Below, piece after piece: positions 1 to 9,650 of a stretch of 64,000 nt of DNA (positions within the stretch are counted from its first letter, which is position 1; each line of letters starts with the position of its first letter). Below the pieces are notes generated by a model that saw only the letters and a list, made by a program, of their open reading frames with translations, made no database searches and had not been told where the DNA came from. Source of the DNA: Evansella sp. AB-P1 (GTDB lineage Bacteria > Bacillota > Bacilli > Bacillales > Salisediminibacteriaceae); assembly GCF_029688925.1 (NCBI RefSeq), contig NZ_JARUKY010000004.1, positions 186,001 through 250,000 of the forward strand. The letters run 5' to 3'. Both the position numbers and the translations under genes were made by a program.

Positions 1-51
1 GATAATTTGTTCAATTTCTTTTAATATGTTTAGGTAAACTTTTTCTTGCAT
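1..51 (-). CDS. N-terminus of a probable GntR/FadR-family regulator (cut by window edge)
   Basis: Only the first 17 codons are inside the window (begins MQEKVYLNILKEIEQII). The ATG at 51-49 follows a good ribosome binding site (GAGAGGTG) about 4 nt upstream. A short amphipathic helix that would lead into a winged-helix domain is typical of GntR-type proteins. A FadR-like regulator sits between malic enzyme and accD in other Bacillaceae. The family call is inferred from context; the visible residues alone do not prove it. Confidence 0.4.
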   Translation of the reverse strand, partial: MQEKVYLNILKEIEQII

Positions 52-93
52 ATTCACCTCTCTAGAACTAGCCTTTCTAAATTATAAAAAAGG

Positions 94-1332
94 CTATTCT
101 TCTTCAATCATCGTGAGCTCACGAGTTTTTTGTTCAACTAACTTTGGATCAACTTTCCTTCTTGCAACACCAGTATCCATAGCTGCTTGCGCGACTCCCC
201 TTGCAACAGCGGGTGCAACCCTTGAGTCAAATGGACCTGGAATAACATAGTCATTTGTTAGCTTACTTTCATCAACTAGATCAGCTATTGCCTTAACAGC
301 TGCTATCTTCATTTCTTCATTAATATGAGTTGCATAAACATCTAATGCTCCTCTAAATATTCCAGGGAATGCCAATACGTTATTCACTTGATTTGGAAAG
401 TCTGAACGTCCAGTTCCAATAACACTTGCACCAGCAGCTTTTGCATCTTCAGGCATAATTTCAGGAACTGGGTTAGCCATCGCAAAAATAATGGGATCTG
501 GATTCATGCTTTCCACCATTTCTTTCGTTAATGCACCCTCTACGGATACACCAACAAAAACATCAGTCCCTTTAATAATCTCAGCTAATGGACCTTCTTT
601 TTTATCACGATTTGTAACAAGTGAAAGCTCGTGCTTTAACTCATTCATCCCGTGGGATCGACCTTCAAAAATTGCCCCTTTTGAATCACATAAAATAAAA
701 TCTTTACATCCCATACTTTTTAATAGCTTTATTATTGCAATTCCTGCTGCTCCAGCACCATTTACTACTACTTTTATCTCTTGCATTGATTTACCAGTAA
801 TTTTTAATGCATTAAGAAGACCAGCAGCTGTCACAATGGCAGTACCATGTTGATCATCATGAAAAACGGGAATGTTCATTTCTCTTTTTAATCGTTCTTC
901 AATTTCAAAACATCTTGGTGCAGCAATATCCTCTAGATTAATTCCACCGAATGTAGGTTCTAATAGCTTGACCGTTTCCACTATTTTGTCAACATCAGTT
1001 GTGTTTAAACAAATAGGAAATGCATCAACGCCTGCAAAAGATTTAAATAAAACTGCTTTTCCTTCCATTACTGGCATAGCAGCTTCTGGTCCAATATTCC
1101 CAAGGCCTAATACAGCTGTTCCATCTGATACGACACCGACCATATTTCCTTTAACAGTATACTCATATACTGCTTGTGGGTCTTCAAAAATTTCCTTACA
1201 TGGTTCTGCAACTCCTGGTGAGTAAGCTAGGGACAAGTCATGAGCATTTCGTACAGGAACTTTTGCCTTCGTTTCAAGTTTTCCTTTTTTCACTTGATGC
1301 ATATGTAACGCTTCTTCTCGTAATGTCGTCAC
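94..1332 (-). CDS. ytsJ: NAD(P)-dependent malic enzyme (decarboxylating malate dehydrogenase)
   Basis: Converts malate to pyruvate and CO2 while reducing NAD(P); soluble, linking the TCA cycle to pyruvate and NADPH supply. The 412-aa protein has the family landmarks: YSPGVAEPC near residue 30, the lysine motif VMEGKAVLFK, the metal-binding motif NLEDIAAPRCFEIE, FHDDQHGTA, and a nucleotide-binding GAGAAGIA loop in the middle. The frame stays open to an ATG at 1371, but the GTG at 1332 has AAGGAG 10 nt upstream. It also gives an N-terminus (MTTLREEALHMHQ) like YtsJ, which is about 410 aa. The family assignment is firm; cofactor preference (NADP, as for YtsJ) is inferred. Confidence 0.93.
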   Translation of the reverse strand: MTTLREEALHMHQVKKGKLETKAKVPVRNAHDLSLAYSPGVAEPCKEIFEDPQAVYEYTVKGNMVGVVSDGTAVLGLGNIGPEAAMPVMEGKAVLFKSFAGVDAFPICLNTTDVDKIVETVKLLEPTFGGINLEDIAAPRCFEIEERLKREMNIPVFHDDQHGTAIVTAAGLLNALKITGKSMQEIKVVVNGAGAAGIAIIKLLKSMGCKDFILCDSKGAIFEGRSHGMNELKHELSLVTNRDKKEGPLAEIIKGTDVFVGVSVEGALTKEMVESMNPDPIIFAMANPVPEIMPEDAKAAGASVIGTGRSDFPNQVNNVLAFPGIFRGALDVYATHINEEMKIAAVKAIADLVDESKLTNDYVIPGPFDSRVAPAVARGVAQAAMDTGVARRKVDPKLVEQKTRELTMIEEE

Positions 1333-1548
1333 AAACCCCACTCTCCTTATTCCACCTAATTTAAACCTCACTTTATAGTGGTCAGACCACTATAGAGCCA
1401 GTTTTCATTATAACAAATTACTAATAAAGTAACACCTTAAATCTTATTTTATAGAAACAAAAAGGCGAATCCATTCCGCTAAAGTACTCCTAAGCATTGT
1501 GTATACTAGCATTATGTCACGCCGATTTATCTCCTATGGTAAAGGGAA

Positions 1549-4500
1549 CTACCTTTGATCTTTATCTTTTAGATATACATTCTTTTGTCCTAATAATTCT
1601 GTTAGTCTTAATATTAGCCTTTCTTCTCCAGAAACATTCCACATTTCTGATAAATGCTTAGCTTTATTTGTTCTTTCATAAACTAATATTACTGATATTT
1701 CACCAGGATGGTCTTCTAATAATACTTTTAATTTATTTAGTACTGTTTGTTTTTCATGTACTAAAGAAATTTTCAAGTATAATACTGGTTTGTTTTTCTC
1801 ATACATTTTTCTCTTCAATGAAGAAATAGTTGTACATTTTTCTAAAATTAATTTTTTCTCACCTTGGTGCTCTTGTACTTTCCCCTCAATAAAAATCAGC
1901 TCACTTTTTTGTAGCTTTGTTCGATACAATTGAAAAGCATCTGGAAAAACCGTAACATCCACTTCACCAGATTCGTCTGAGAGCTTTAAAAAAGCCATTT
2001 GTTTTTTCTTTTTCGTTTGAATTACTTTCACATCTTCAATCATGCCACAGACACGCACAAGTTCATTTTGATCATTATTTTCTTTTAAAAGAGTAATGGA
2101 AATTGGATTATATTGTTCAACTAAATGACGTTCAAATTCTATTGGGTGAGCTGATACATAAAACCCCAACACTTGCTTTTCAAAATTTAGTCTATCTTTA
2201 TTAGATAGTGGTGGTACATCAATATAACCAGGCTTTTTTGCCTCTTCAAAGAAGAGTTCTGTTTGATAATTCAATTGCTGTTCACGATATTTATCACCAT
2301 ATTCCAATGCTATCTCTACAGATGCTAATAACTTAGCTCTTTCTGTACATAATTCATCTAATGCTCCTGCAGCAATAAGTGCATCGAGTGATCTTTTCGG
2401 TAATATCTTTTGGGAGATTCTTGCACATATATCGAATAAATCAGTGAATTTTTTAAGTCTTCTTTCTTTAATTATTTCTTTAACAGCTTGTACACCTACA
2501 TTCTTGACAGTCGCCAATCCCATCCAAATTTCATCATCCTTTACCGTAAATTGAACTTCACTATTCATTATAGAAGGTGGATGAACTTTTATTCCTCTTC
2601 TCCTTGCTTCAGCAACATATTCACCAAGTTTGTCATGATGGTGTTCGACTGATCCCATCATTGCTGTCAAAAATTCTAAAGGAAAATTAGCTTTCAAGTA
2701 AGCTAAATAGTAAGCTATCATACTATACGCTACAGCATGACTGCGGTTAAATCCGTAATTAGCAAAACGGACGATTGTATTATACATTTTATTTGCTTCA
2801 TCTGTTGAATATTCTTCTTTTATAGCCCCTTCAATAAATTGATGTCGAGCTTTTTCTAACACCTCACGTTTTTTCTTTCCAACAGCTCGACGAAGAATAT
2901 CTGCTTCGCCAAGAGTAAATCCTGCCATCTTAGAAGCAATCTGCATAATTTGTTCTTGATATATAAGTACACCGTATGTAGGGTACAAGATGTTCTTCAA
3001 ATTTTCATGTGGATAATCTACTGGCTCCTCACCATGTTTCCTACGAATATAAACAGGAATATTTTCCATAGGACCAGGACGATATAAAGCATTTACAGCT
3101 ACGATATCCTCAAATTCTGTTGGTTTTAACCTCTTTAACGTACTTTTCATCCCTGAAGATTCTAATTGAAAAACACCATTTGTATCTCCATTACTTAATA
3201 ATTGAAAAGTAGCTTGATCTTCAAGTGATATGGTTTCTAAATTTATTTTTTTCCCCTGGTGTATTCGAATCAATTCTAACGTTTTATCTATAAAGCTTAA
3301 ATTTCTCAAACCTAAAAAATCCATCTTTAATAAGCCTATGTCTTCTAAATCACCCATGGGATATTGAGTTAAATACAATCCATCATTCCCCATTTGTAGA
3401 GGAACAAAATCCATTAACGGTCTATCACTCATTACAATACCGGCTGCATGAATAGAGGAATGACGTGGTAATCCTTCTATGTCCATTGCTATTTTAAATA
3501 GTTCTTTTATCTTTTCATCTTTCATTATTAGCTCACTTATAGTTAGGGATTCTTTCATTACTTCATCTAGTGTAATAGTTGGTCTTGAAGGAATTTGTTT
3601 AACTACTTTATCAATTAAGGGTACTTCCAACCCTAGTACTCTTCCTGCATCACGGATAGCTGCCTTAGCCGCTAATGTTCCAAAAGTGATTATTTGAGCA
3701 ACATGATATTTCCCATACTTTTCCTTTACATAATGAATAACCTCATCACGTCGATTATCAGGAAAGTCAATATCTATATCAGGCATGGTAATCCGTTCTG
3801 GGTTCAAAAAACGTTCAAATAGGAGACCGTATTGAAGTGGATCAACATTCGTTATCTTCAATAAATAGGCAACAAGTGATCCCGCAGCAGAACCACGACC
3901 AGGTCCTGTCATTATACGATTTTCATGAGCAAAGCGCATAAAATCCGCAACAATTAAAAAATAGTCGTCATAATTCATTTCTGAAATAATGCCTAATTCG
4001 TAATTCAACCGTTCAAAAACATCATTTGTAGGTTCACTAAATCTATCTGAAATAGCTTTATAGCACAATTCCCGCAAATATTCCTTTGCCGTCATTCTTT
4101 CAGGCAGAGGATATTTAGGTAAAACAAACCTACCAAAATCAATATTTACACTACATCGGCTGGCAATTTTTTCTGTTTCCTTACAGGCATCCTTCCATTG
4201 AGGAAATAAACTGAGCATATCTTCTTCCGTTTTTAAATAATACTCAGAGGATGAATAACTTTCTTTTAAATCATCTAGCTTAATTCCTAATCGAATTGAC
4301 TGAATAACACGATGTGCATTTTCTTGATGACGTTCTGTAAAATGGACATGATTACTTGCTACAACTCGTATATGTTTTTTCATATCCTTTACCCAATTCA
4401 CAATTTTTAATAACTTCTCTCTCTCTCGTGGGCGCCAATGATTTTGAATCTCTATATACACATCTTCTTTCCCGAAAAAGCTTTGAAACCACTTGTATCT

Positions 4501-4956
4501 ATCATAAGCCTGCTCAAACTGTCCGCTTTCAATCAAATGCTGGACAATTCCTTCTTCAAAGGGGAGAATAACAAGAACTCCTTGACTTTCTTTTGTTAAA
4601 TCTGATTTCGTTATAAATGGTCCGAAACGGGACGCATTTTCATGTGCTTTCGTAGTCAAACGAAGCAAAGACTGGTAGCCTTTGTTATTTTTTGCTAGTA
4701 GGAGAATTCGATGACTGTGTTTTTCTGTAACATCTTGATCTTCTTCAGCATATGCTAATTCAACGCCTACAATAGGTTTGATATTATATTTCATACATTC
4801 TTTATAAAAAGGTATAACACCGTACATGGCATCTTTATCTGTTAGTGCCAACGAGTGAAATCCTAATTCATGTGCTTTGAAAACTAGTTCCTTAATTTTT
4901 GCTGAACTATGTAATAAACTGAATTCACTATGAACATGTAAATGAACAAACGACAT
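1549..4956 (-). CDS. dnaE: DNA polymerase III alpha subunit, DnaE type
   Basis: Replicative polymerase that in Firmicutes extends primers before handing over to PolC. The 1135-aa protein starts with a PHP domain (HVHSEFSLLHSS, residues 6-17). The C-family catalytic palm follows, with GPGRGSAAGSL around residue 345 and the acidic PDIDIDFPDNRR motif near 390-402. Helix-hairpin-helix and fingers regions come next, then an OB-fold (VRVCGMIEDVKV, roughly residues 985-1060). No N-terminal 3'-5' exonuclease domain is present, so this is DnaE rather than PolC. It is slightly longer than the B. subtilis protein as I remember it (about 1115 aa). It is divergent from ytrH and lies upstream of the malic enzyme gene on the same strand. 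Confidence 0.97.
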   Translation of the reverse strand: MSFVHLHVHSEFSLLHSSAKIKELVFKAHELGFHSLALTDKDAMYGVIPFYKECMKYNIKPIVGVELAYAEEDQDVTEKHSHRILLLAKNNKGYQSLLRLTTKAHENASRFGPFITKSDLTKESQGVLVILPFEEGIVQHLIESGQFEQAYDRYKWFQSFFGKEDVYIEIQNHWRPREREKLLKIVNWVKDMKKHIRVVASNHVHFTERHQENAHRVIQSIRLGIKLDDLKESYSSSEYYLKTEEDMLSLFPQWKDACKETEKIASRCSVNIDFGRFVLPKYPLPERMTAKEYLRELCYKAISDRFSEPTNDVFERLNYELGIISEMNYDDYFLIVADFMRFAHENRIMTGPGRGSAAGSLVAYLLKITNVDPLQYGLLFERFLNPERITMPDIDIDFPDNRRDEVIHYVKEKYGKYHVAQIITFGTLAAKAAIRDAGRVLGLEVPLIDKVVKQIPSRPTITLDEVMKESLTISELIMKDEKIKELFKIAMDIEGLPRHSSIHAAGIVMSDRPLMDFVPLQMGNDGLYLTQYPMGDLEDIGLLKMDFLGLRNLSFIDKTLELIRIHQGKKINLETISLEDQATFQLLSNGDTNGVFQLESSGMKSTLKRLKPTEFEDIVAVNALYRPGPMENIPVYIRRKHGEEPVDYPHENLKNILYPTYGVLIYQEQIMQIASKMAGFTLGEADILRRAVGKKKREVLEKARHQFIEGAIKEEYSTDEANKMYNTIVRFANYGFNRSHAVAYSMIAYYLAYLKANFPLEFLTAMMGSVEHHHDKLGEYVAEARRRGIKVHPPSIMNSEVQFTVKDDEIWMGLATVKNVGVQAVKEIIKERRLKKFTDLFDICARISQKILPKRSLDALIAAGALDELCTERAKLLASVEIALEYGDKYREQQLNYQTELFFEEAKKPGYIDVPPLSNKDRLNFEKQVLGFYVSAHPIEFERHLVEQYNPISITLLKENNDQNELVRVCGMIEDVKVIQTKKKKQMAFLKLSDESGEVDVTVFPDAFQLYRTKLQKSELIFIEGKVQEHQGEKKLILEKCTTISSLKRKMYEKNKPVLYLKISLVHEKQTVLNKLKVLLEDHPGEISVILVYERTNKAKHLSEMWNVSGEERLILRLTELLGQKNVYLKDKDQR

Positions 4957-5160
4957 GTAAACACTCCTTTCAAGTATTTATTGTAAAGGAACTAGCTAAT
5001 TTTTATCTCTTCCTCTGCATTTTAACTTATATAACCTATTGTAACGGAAACATTTGTTCTTTACACGTATAATTTAATTAAATAAAAGGTCATCAGCATA
5101 TCTTCTAACTATTGTCCATAAAAATGTACAAAGAGGTAATGGTTAGAAGGAGGAACAGCA

Positions 5161-5493
5161 ATGGATAGAGATTTTTTAGCAACCTTAGTTATAGACTATT
5201 TTGTTGCATTCGGTGTAATAATCGGTGGTACAGTCATTGGGGGAATAGGTGCATATTTAATTGGAAAACCCCCTTTGTCTATTATGCACGATCTATCTTC
5301 AAGCTTAAAAATTTGGGCATTAGTAGCAGCTATAGGAGGAACCTTCGATGCCATTTCTAGTCTAGAAAGGGGTATTTTTGAAGGGACACATATTGACATC
5401 TTTAAAACAATCACTATGATTTTTGTTGCTCTATGTGGTGCACATACAGGTTCGTTACTAGTTCAATGGTTTACACAAGAGGGGATAAAATGA
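5161..5493 (+). CDS. ytrH: Sporulation membrane protein YtrH
   Basis: A small, very hydrophobic 110-aa protein with about three membrane segments (roughly residues 9-35, 50-66 and 78-100) and a glycine-rich first helix. It matches YtrH, a sigma-E-controlled mother-cell membrane protein required for efficient sporulation in B. subtilis. GGAGG sits about 7 nt before the ATG. Its TGA overlaps the ATG of ytrI (ATGA), so the two are translationally coupled. A sigma-E promoter is expected upstream, but I could not assign one with confidence. Confidence 0.88.
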   Translation: MDRDFLATLVIDYFVAFGVIIGGTVIGGIGAYLIGKPPLSIMHDLSSSLKIWALVAAIGGTFDAISSLERGIFEGTHIDIFKTITMIFVALCGAHTGSLLVQWFTQEGIK

Positions 5494-5993
5494 GAATACC
5501 TCCCTTCTATCATGAAAAAAGCTGGCAACGTTTTTTCGTTGGATTCATCCTAGGTATGATATTCGGGTGGGTATTTTTTCTTTATCATTTTGGTCTTGTA
5601 CACGATAAACTTATTATGGATATTAATGAATTAAAAACAACAATAGTAAAACAAGAAAATACAATTGAAACATTAAGAAAAGAAGATAATGAAAGAAACG
5701 AAGAGATGAAAAAAAACTTAACTGTTCAAGATATTAAAATTGAGTTTACAAACGAGGATGATGTAAACTTAAGTGAATTAGCTCTGCATGAATTACGTGG
5801 TGCAGTTGAAAATTTATTAGAGAGTGTTCGAAATCAAAACATTGAGACTGTTGCTATTTCAAAAGATTTTCTAGAAAGTACGGTAGAAAATAAAACCTTT
5901 GGAATAAATGATAAAGAATACCAGCTTAGGATGGAAAAGTTAATTTTATTTACTACAATTGAGATGAACTTAAGGATTGAAACTGCCGAATAA
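5490..5993 (+). CDS. ytrI: Sporulation membrane protein YtrI
   Basis: A 167-aa protein with one N-terminal transmembrane helix (about residues 14-33) followed by a charged coiled-coil region (residues 45-85) and a soluble tail. Length and layout match YtrI, the partner of YtrH in the sigma-E regulon. The frame is open further upstream, but the ATG at 5490 overlaps the ytrH stop and has AGAGGGG just before it, the usual arrangement for this pair. It probably acts at the mother-cell or forespore membrane; the molecular role is unknown. Confidence 0.87.
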   Translation: MRIPPFYHEKSWQRFFVGFILGMIFGWVFFLYHFGLVHDKLIMDINELKTTIVKQENTIETLRKEDNERNEEMKKNLTVQDIKIEFTNEDDVNLSELALHELRGAVENLLESVRNQNIETVAISKDFLESTVENKTFGINDKEYQLRMEKLILFTTIEMNLRIETAE

Positions 5994-6030
5994 TAATTGT
6001 CACAATTTAATGAAAAGAAACATAATATTT

Positions 6031-6059
6031 TTTAGATAACTTGCAAATTGGGGTATAAT
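6031..6059 (+). promoter_or_regulatory. Putative sigma-A promoter of the 61-aa gene
   Basis: A perfect -10 box TATAAT at 6054-6059, with a weak -35-like TTTAGA at 6031-6036 (17-bp spacer). It lies about 80 nt before the start codon of the small gene, outside any coding region. Confidence 0.45.
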
Positions 6060-6140
6060 AGTATAAAGATTAATATTTTGAATTTTATCTCATTGTGACT
6101 TATTAAACATTACAACTCTTTGAAAAGGGGGAATAGTGAA

Positions 6141-6326
6141 ATGAAAATAATGAGTCGAAGACAATTAGCCAAGGAAAAGGTAAAAACTATTCAATCTGGA
6201 TATTCCGCATACGCAGAAACAAAAGAAGTCTCTGAACTTATAAAGAAAGAACTACATTCGTTAGGAATTGAGGTTGAAGAGGACAGATGCAGTTTAGGAT
6301 CATGGTTCATTCCAACAAAAGCGTAA
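6141..6326 (+). CDS. Small hypothetical protein, 61 aa
   Basis: I do not recognise this gene with confidence. The ATG at 6141 is preceded by AAGGGGG with 8-9 nt spacing, a better start than the TTG at 6120 in the same frame. The product is basic at the N-terminus, then a helical, Lys/Glu-rich stretch, with one Cys (DRCSLGSWF) near the C-terminus; no signal or membrane segment. It has its own -10 box upstream and a strong terminator overlapping its last codons, so it looks like a real monocistronic gene. B. subtilis has a small unnamed-function gene (ytzJ) in about this place, but I cannot verify orthology. Confidence 0.7.
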   Translation: MKIMSRRQLAKEKVKTIQSGYSAYAETKEVSELIKKELHSLGIEVEEDRCSLGSWFIPTKA

Positions 6327-6353
6327 GCTTCCAGTGAAGCATTACGCTTTTTC
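6317..6353 (+). terminator. Rho-independent terminator of the 61-aa gene
   Basis: Arms AAAAGCGTAA and TTACGCTTTT pair, extended by GCTT/AAGC, and are followed by T residues. It starts inside the last codons of the small gene. Confidence 0.85.
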
Positions 6354-6414
6354 ATTTTGTCTTATCACATTTTGTAATGCAACGAACAGATAGTCTAATG
6401 AGCTATTATTTTTA

Positions 6415-7350
6415 CTATGAACATATATTATCTAATTCTTCTATTAACACCTCAGCTTCATCCCACGAAGAAACCTGTGCACCAGATGCTAATGGGTGGC
6501 CACCACCATTAAATCGACTAGCTAGGTGATGAATTTCAGGCCCTTTCGAACGTAAACGAACACGAATGATCTTTTCATCTTCTTCCACAAAAAATACCCA
6601 TGCTTTGATTCCTTTTAAGGAAGAAAAAGAATTAACAATTGCTGCTGATTCATTTGCAGTAACACCAAATTCCTCTAATTTTTCTTTTGTTAAATAAACA
6701 ACTCCAACACCTGAAGGGCGAAGGTCTAGATTTGATAATACATACCCTTCTAGACGTAAAAGTGATAAAGAAGTTTCGTACATTTTGTCATATAGCTCCA
6801 AGCTAGAAAAGTCCTTTTCAATTAATTTACCTGCCCAATAAAAGGTTCGTTCTGAAGTATTTGAAAAACGAAATCTACCAGTATCCCCTACAATTCCTGC
6901 ATACAATAGCTTTGCTGCTTTATTAGTTAGTATTGCCCCATCCTTTTCAAATTCCTTATATAATTCACATATCATTTCACTTGTTGAGCTTGCCTTTTCA
7001 TCCACCCAAGATAAATTCCCATATACATCAACCTCAGGATGATGGTCTATTTTTATGATAAACTCACTATTCTTATAACGTTCATCATCAATCCTCTCTC
7101 TATTTGCCGTATCACAAATGATTACGAGGGATTTACTAAATACTTCATCCTCCACTTGATCCATTTCAGCCAAAAAGGATAAAGATTCTTCTTGTTCTCC
7201 AACCATGAATACAGATTTATGAGGAAAATGCTCCTTTATCAATTCTTTTAATCCTGCTTGCGAACCATATGCATCAGGATCTGGTCTTACATGTCTAAGA
7301 ATAATAATAGAATCCCATTTTTTTATACTTTCGAAGATTAATTCCTTCAC
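6415..7350 (-). CDS. nrnA: NrnA: oligoribonuclease (nanoRNase) / pAp phosphatase, DHH family
   Basis: Degrades very short RNAs to mononucleotides and hydrolyses 3'-phosphoadenosine-5'-phosphate; cytosolic, Mn-dependent. Visible DHH/DHHA1 motifs: RHVRPDPDAYGSQ (motif I), ICDTANRERID (II), KIDHHPEVD (the DHH triad region), GDTGRF, and the C-terminal GGGHPLASGA that binds substrate. 311 aa, the normal length. The GTG at 7350 is chosen because GAGAGG lies 9 nt upstream; the in-frame TTG at 7359 is too close to that site. Convergent with the 61-aa gene. Confidence 0.95.
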   Translation of the reverse strand: MKELIFESIKKWDSIIILRHVRPDPDAYGSQAGLKELIKEHFPHKSVFMVGEQEESLSFLAEMDQVEDEVFSKSLVIICDTANRERIDDERYKNSEFIIKIDHHPEVDVYGNLSWVDEKASSTSEMICELYKEFEKDGAILTNKAAKLLYAGIVGDTGRFRFSNTSERTFYWAGKLIEKDFSSLELYDKMYETSLSLLRLEGYVLSNLDLRPSGVGVVYLTKEKLEEFGVTANESAAIVNSFSSLKGIKAWVFFVEEDEKIIRVRLRSKGPEIHHLASRFNGGGHPLASGAQVSSWDEAEVLIEELDNICS

Positions 7351-7471
7351 TACTACCAACCTCTCATTAAAAAAAATTTATTTTATTAGCATACAATACA
7401 GAAGCATTCTTAGTTATCTTTCTTGTACATTTTATTGTTTTTATGCTACCTTACTATTAGTAAACATAAAT

Positions 7472-7592
7472 TAGAAAAGCGCAAGGGGCTTGCATATCGG
7501 CGACCAGCAAATGTTCTGGCCGTTAAAAAGTGCTTTTTACTTTTTATACGGACAGGTTATTTGACACGAGGTGATGGCGCATAGAGCAACGA
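7472..7592 (+). repeat. Interspersed repeat, 'GCGCAAGG' family with degenerate hairpin
   Basis: Begins GAAAAGCGCAAGG and contains a segment nearly identical to 31449-31535 (GCAAATGTTCTG, then AAAAAGTGCTTTTTACTTTTT, then ACGGACAG, then GACACGAGGTGATGGCGC). In this copy the second stem arm has changed, so the 15-bp stem of the 31-kb copy is broken. It fills most of the gap between nrnA and ytpI; the rest is AT-rich with no gene. Confidence 0.75.
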
Positions 7593-7698
7593 ACTTTCAA
7601 AGTTAATCGTTTTTATTCTTTCTTATCATTATAAAGAAAGAATATGTAATAAATTTACTCACACAAAATTATTGTCTTTAAAAAGGAGAAATTCATTC

Positions 7699-8019
7699 AT
7701 GCAATATATTATCATTATAATTATTTCACTTGTTTTCTATGTTTATAATAAAGTGCAGCAAGCAAAAGCACCAGGTCCTGCTGAAAAAAGATGGTACGCT
7801 GCAAAAGGGAGTATTGCAATTGGAATATTCTTTATTACGTTTGGTGTAAGTTCTTATATTAATTTAGGAACTTCAGTAGCAGCAATAGTCTCTTTAATAT
7901 TTACTGTATTTGGTTTACTTAATGTAATTTTCGGTATTAAGTTTTATCGTACATTTCTTCCATTTGCCAAAAAAGAGGTTGAAGCATTAAAGGAACAAGA
8001 AACAAAAGAGCAAACATAA
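7699..8019 (+). CDS. ytpI: YtpI-family membrane protein
   Basis: 106 aa with three predicted membrane helices (residues about 2-18, 36-56 and 60-80) and a charged C-terminal tail rich in Glu and Lys. It resembles YtpI, an uncharacterised integral membrane protein located near nrnA in B. subtilis. The ATG at 7699 follows AGGAG by about 10 nt; an upstream in-frame start at 7672 lacks a ribosome binding site. No biochemical role is known. Confidence 0.78.
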   Translation: MQYIIIIIISLVFYVYNKVQQAKAPGPAEKRWYAAKGSIAIGIFFITFGVSSYINLGTSVAAIVSLIFTVFGLLNVIFGIKFYRTFLPFAKKEVEALKEQETKEQT

Positions 8020-8054
8020 TGCTAAAAGCATTAGCAATACGTTTATCCATAAAT

Positions 8055-8094
8055 GAGAACGGGAGTTTCACACAGTGTGATCCCGTTCTTTTTT
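8055..8094 (+). terminator. Terminator after ytpI
   Basis: Perfect arms AGAACGGGA and TCCCGTTCT with an inner TCACAC/GTGTGA pairing, followed by a run of T. Strong for the plus strand; it separates ytpI from the convergent ytoI. Confidence 0.88.
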
Positions 8095-8109
8095 AATCAT
8101 GTATTTTAT

Positions 8110-9417
8110 TTATCTATCAATTAACTGAGCCATAAGCATTGCTTTTCCTACAATTTGACCTTCATGGAATATTTCTACATCTACCTTTCCAAATTTCCGA
8201 CCTACTTCTAATACTTTCGGATAAACTTTTATTTTGCTTTCAATTTGGACAGGTTTTATAAAAAATAACGTAATGTTTTCAACAACTAAATCTCCTTTTT
8301 TATACTTCCGTAGCACTCTACTTCCTGCTTCCGTCACAATTGTTGTTATAACTCCATATGAAATTGTTCCAAGATGATTTGTCATCTGAGGATTTACCTC
8401 TAACTGAAAGCAATATTCTTGAGATGTAGAAATGTCTTCAAAGTGCCTTGTCACTAAATCCTCTATCGTCTCACCTACATGAGGCTGCCGTTGGAGCATT
8501 TGCAATGCCTTAAGGACGTCTTGACGACTAATAATGCCGATTAATCGTTTACCATTATCAATCACCGGAAGTAATTCAATACCTTCCCACACCATCATAT
8601 GAGCAGCTGACGCAACAGAAGTTTGTGCATTTACGGATATTGGATTTTTAGTCATGACTTTTTCTATTTCTATTAAAGGGCTTACTCCCATTACATCCTT
8701 AGCTGTAACAATTCCATGAACTTTTAAATCATCATCAACTATAGGATATCTACTATGACCTGTTTTATTGTTTAACTCATGCCATTTTTCCACTGTGTGG
8801 GCTGTTGTCATAATACTTGTTTCCTCAAGTGGTATTAAAATATCTTCCACTAAAACAATTTCTTTTTTGATTAATTGATCATAGATTGCTCGATTAATCA
8901 TGGTTGCAACAGTAAAGGTATCATAAGAGGTAGATATGATAGGGATTTCCAATTCATCAGCTAATTGCTTTACATCTTCTTTTGTATCGAATCCCCCTGT
9001 TATTAAGACTGCTGATCCTTCTTCTAATGCAAGTTTATGTACTTGCTCTCTATTACCTACGATTAACAAGTTCCCAGGTTCAATATATCGCATCATAGCG
9101 TCAGCTTTCATTGCGCCAACAACAAATTTATTTAATGTTTTATATAATCCGTTTCTGCCGCCTAGTACTTGCCCATCAACAATATTTATTACTTCTGCAT
9201 ATGTAAGTCGTTCGATGTTGTCTTTTTGCTTTTTTTCAATTCTTATCGTTCCAACTCGTTCTATTGTACTAACTAAGCCCTGGTTTTCAGCATCCTTTAT
9301 TGCTCTATAGGCAGTACCCTCGCTTACTTGTAAAGCTTTTGCAATCTGACGTACTGATATTTTATTCCCTACTTCTAATGAACGAATATGCTGTAATATT
9401 TGCTCGTGCTTTGTCAT
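8110..9417 (-). CDS. ytoI: YtoI: HTH-DRTGG-CBS-hotdog regulatory protein
   Basis: 435 aa with four modules: a winged-helix DNA-binding domain (residues 1-65, containing VSEGTAYRAIKDAENQGL), a DRTGG domain (about 70-185), a tandem CBS pair (about 190-310, motifs YPIVDDDLKVHGIVTAKD and LLPVIDNGKRLIGIISRQD), and a C-terminal hotdog fold (about 320-435). This combination is specific to YtoI/CcpN-like regulators. The CBS pair probably senses an adenine nucleotide; the hotdog domain suggests a thioester ligand. The target genes are unknown. The ATG is preceded by GGAGG. Confidence 0.9.
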   Translation of the reverse strand: MTKHEQILQHIRSLEVGNKISVRQIAKALQVSEGTAYRAIKDAENQGLVSTIERVGTIRIEKKQKDNIERLTYAEVINIVDGQVLGGRNGLYKTLNKFVVGAMKADAMMRYIEPGNLLIVGNREQVHKLALEEGSAVLITGGFDTKEDVKQLADELEIPIISTSYDTFTVATMINRAIYDQLIKKEIVLVEDILIPLEETSIMTTAHTVEKWHELNNKTGHSRYPIVDDDLKVHGIVTAKDVMGVSPLIEIEKVMTKNPISVNAQTSVASAAHMMVWEGIELLPVIDNGKRLIGIISRQDVLKALQMLQRQPHVGETIEDLVTRHFEDISTSQEYCFQLEVNPQMTNHLGTISYGVITTIVTEAGSRVLRKYKKGDLVVENITLFFIKPVQIESKIKVYPKVLEVGRKFGKVDVEIFHEGQIVGKAMLMAQLIDR

Positions 9418-9650
9418 CGAGCCTCCACTTCCTTTTTTAATATCTGTTGTATTTGATTTTTCCGATCTGTATTACTACAAGTATAACGAGAGTAATTATG
9501 TACTTCAAGGTATTTTTATTCCATGTACTTTTAATCGACCTTGAAAATAAGAAGCATTTTAGACGACTGCAATGTGGCAAAACCATAAGAAGTGGTAACA
9601 TTGAAGAAAAATTTGATCCTCTATGGTACTCGTTTTTGCTTACATGTGAA

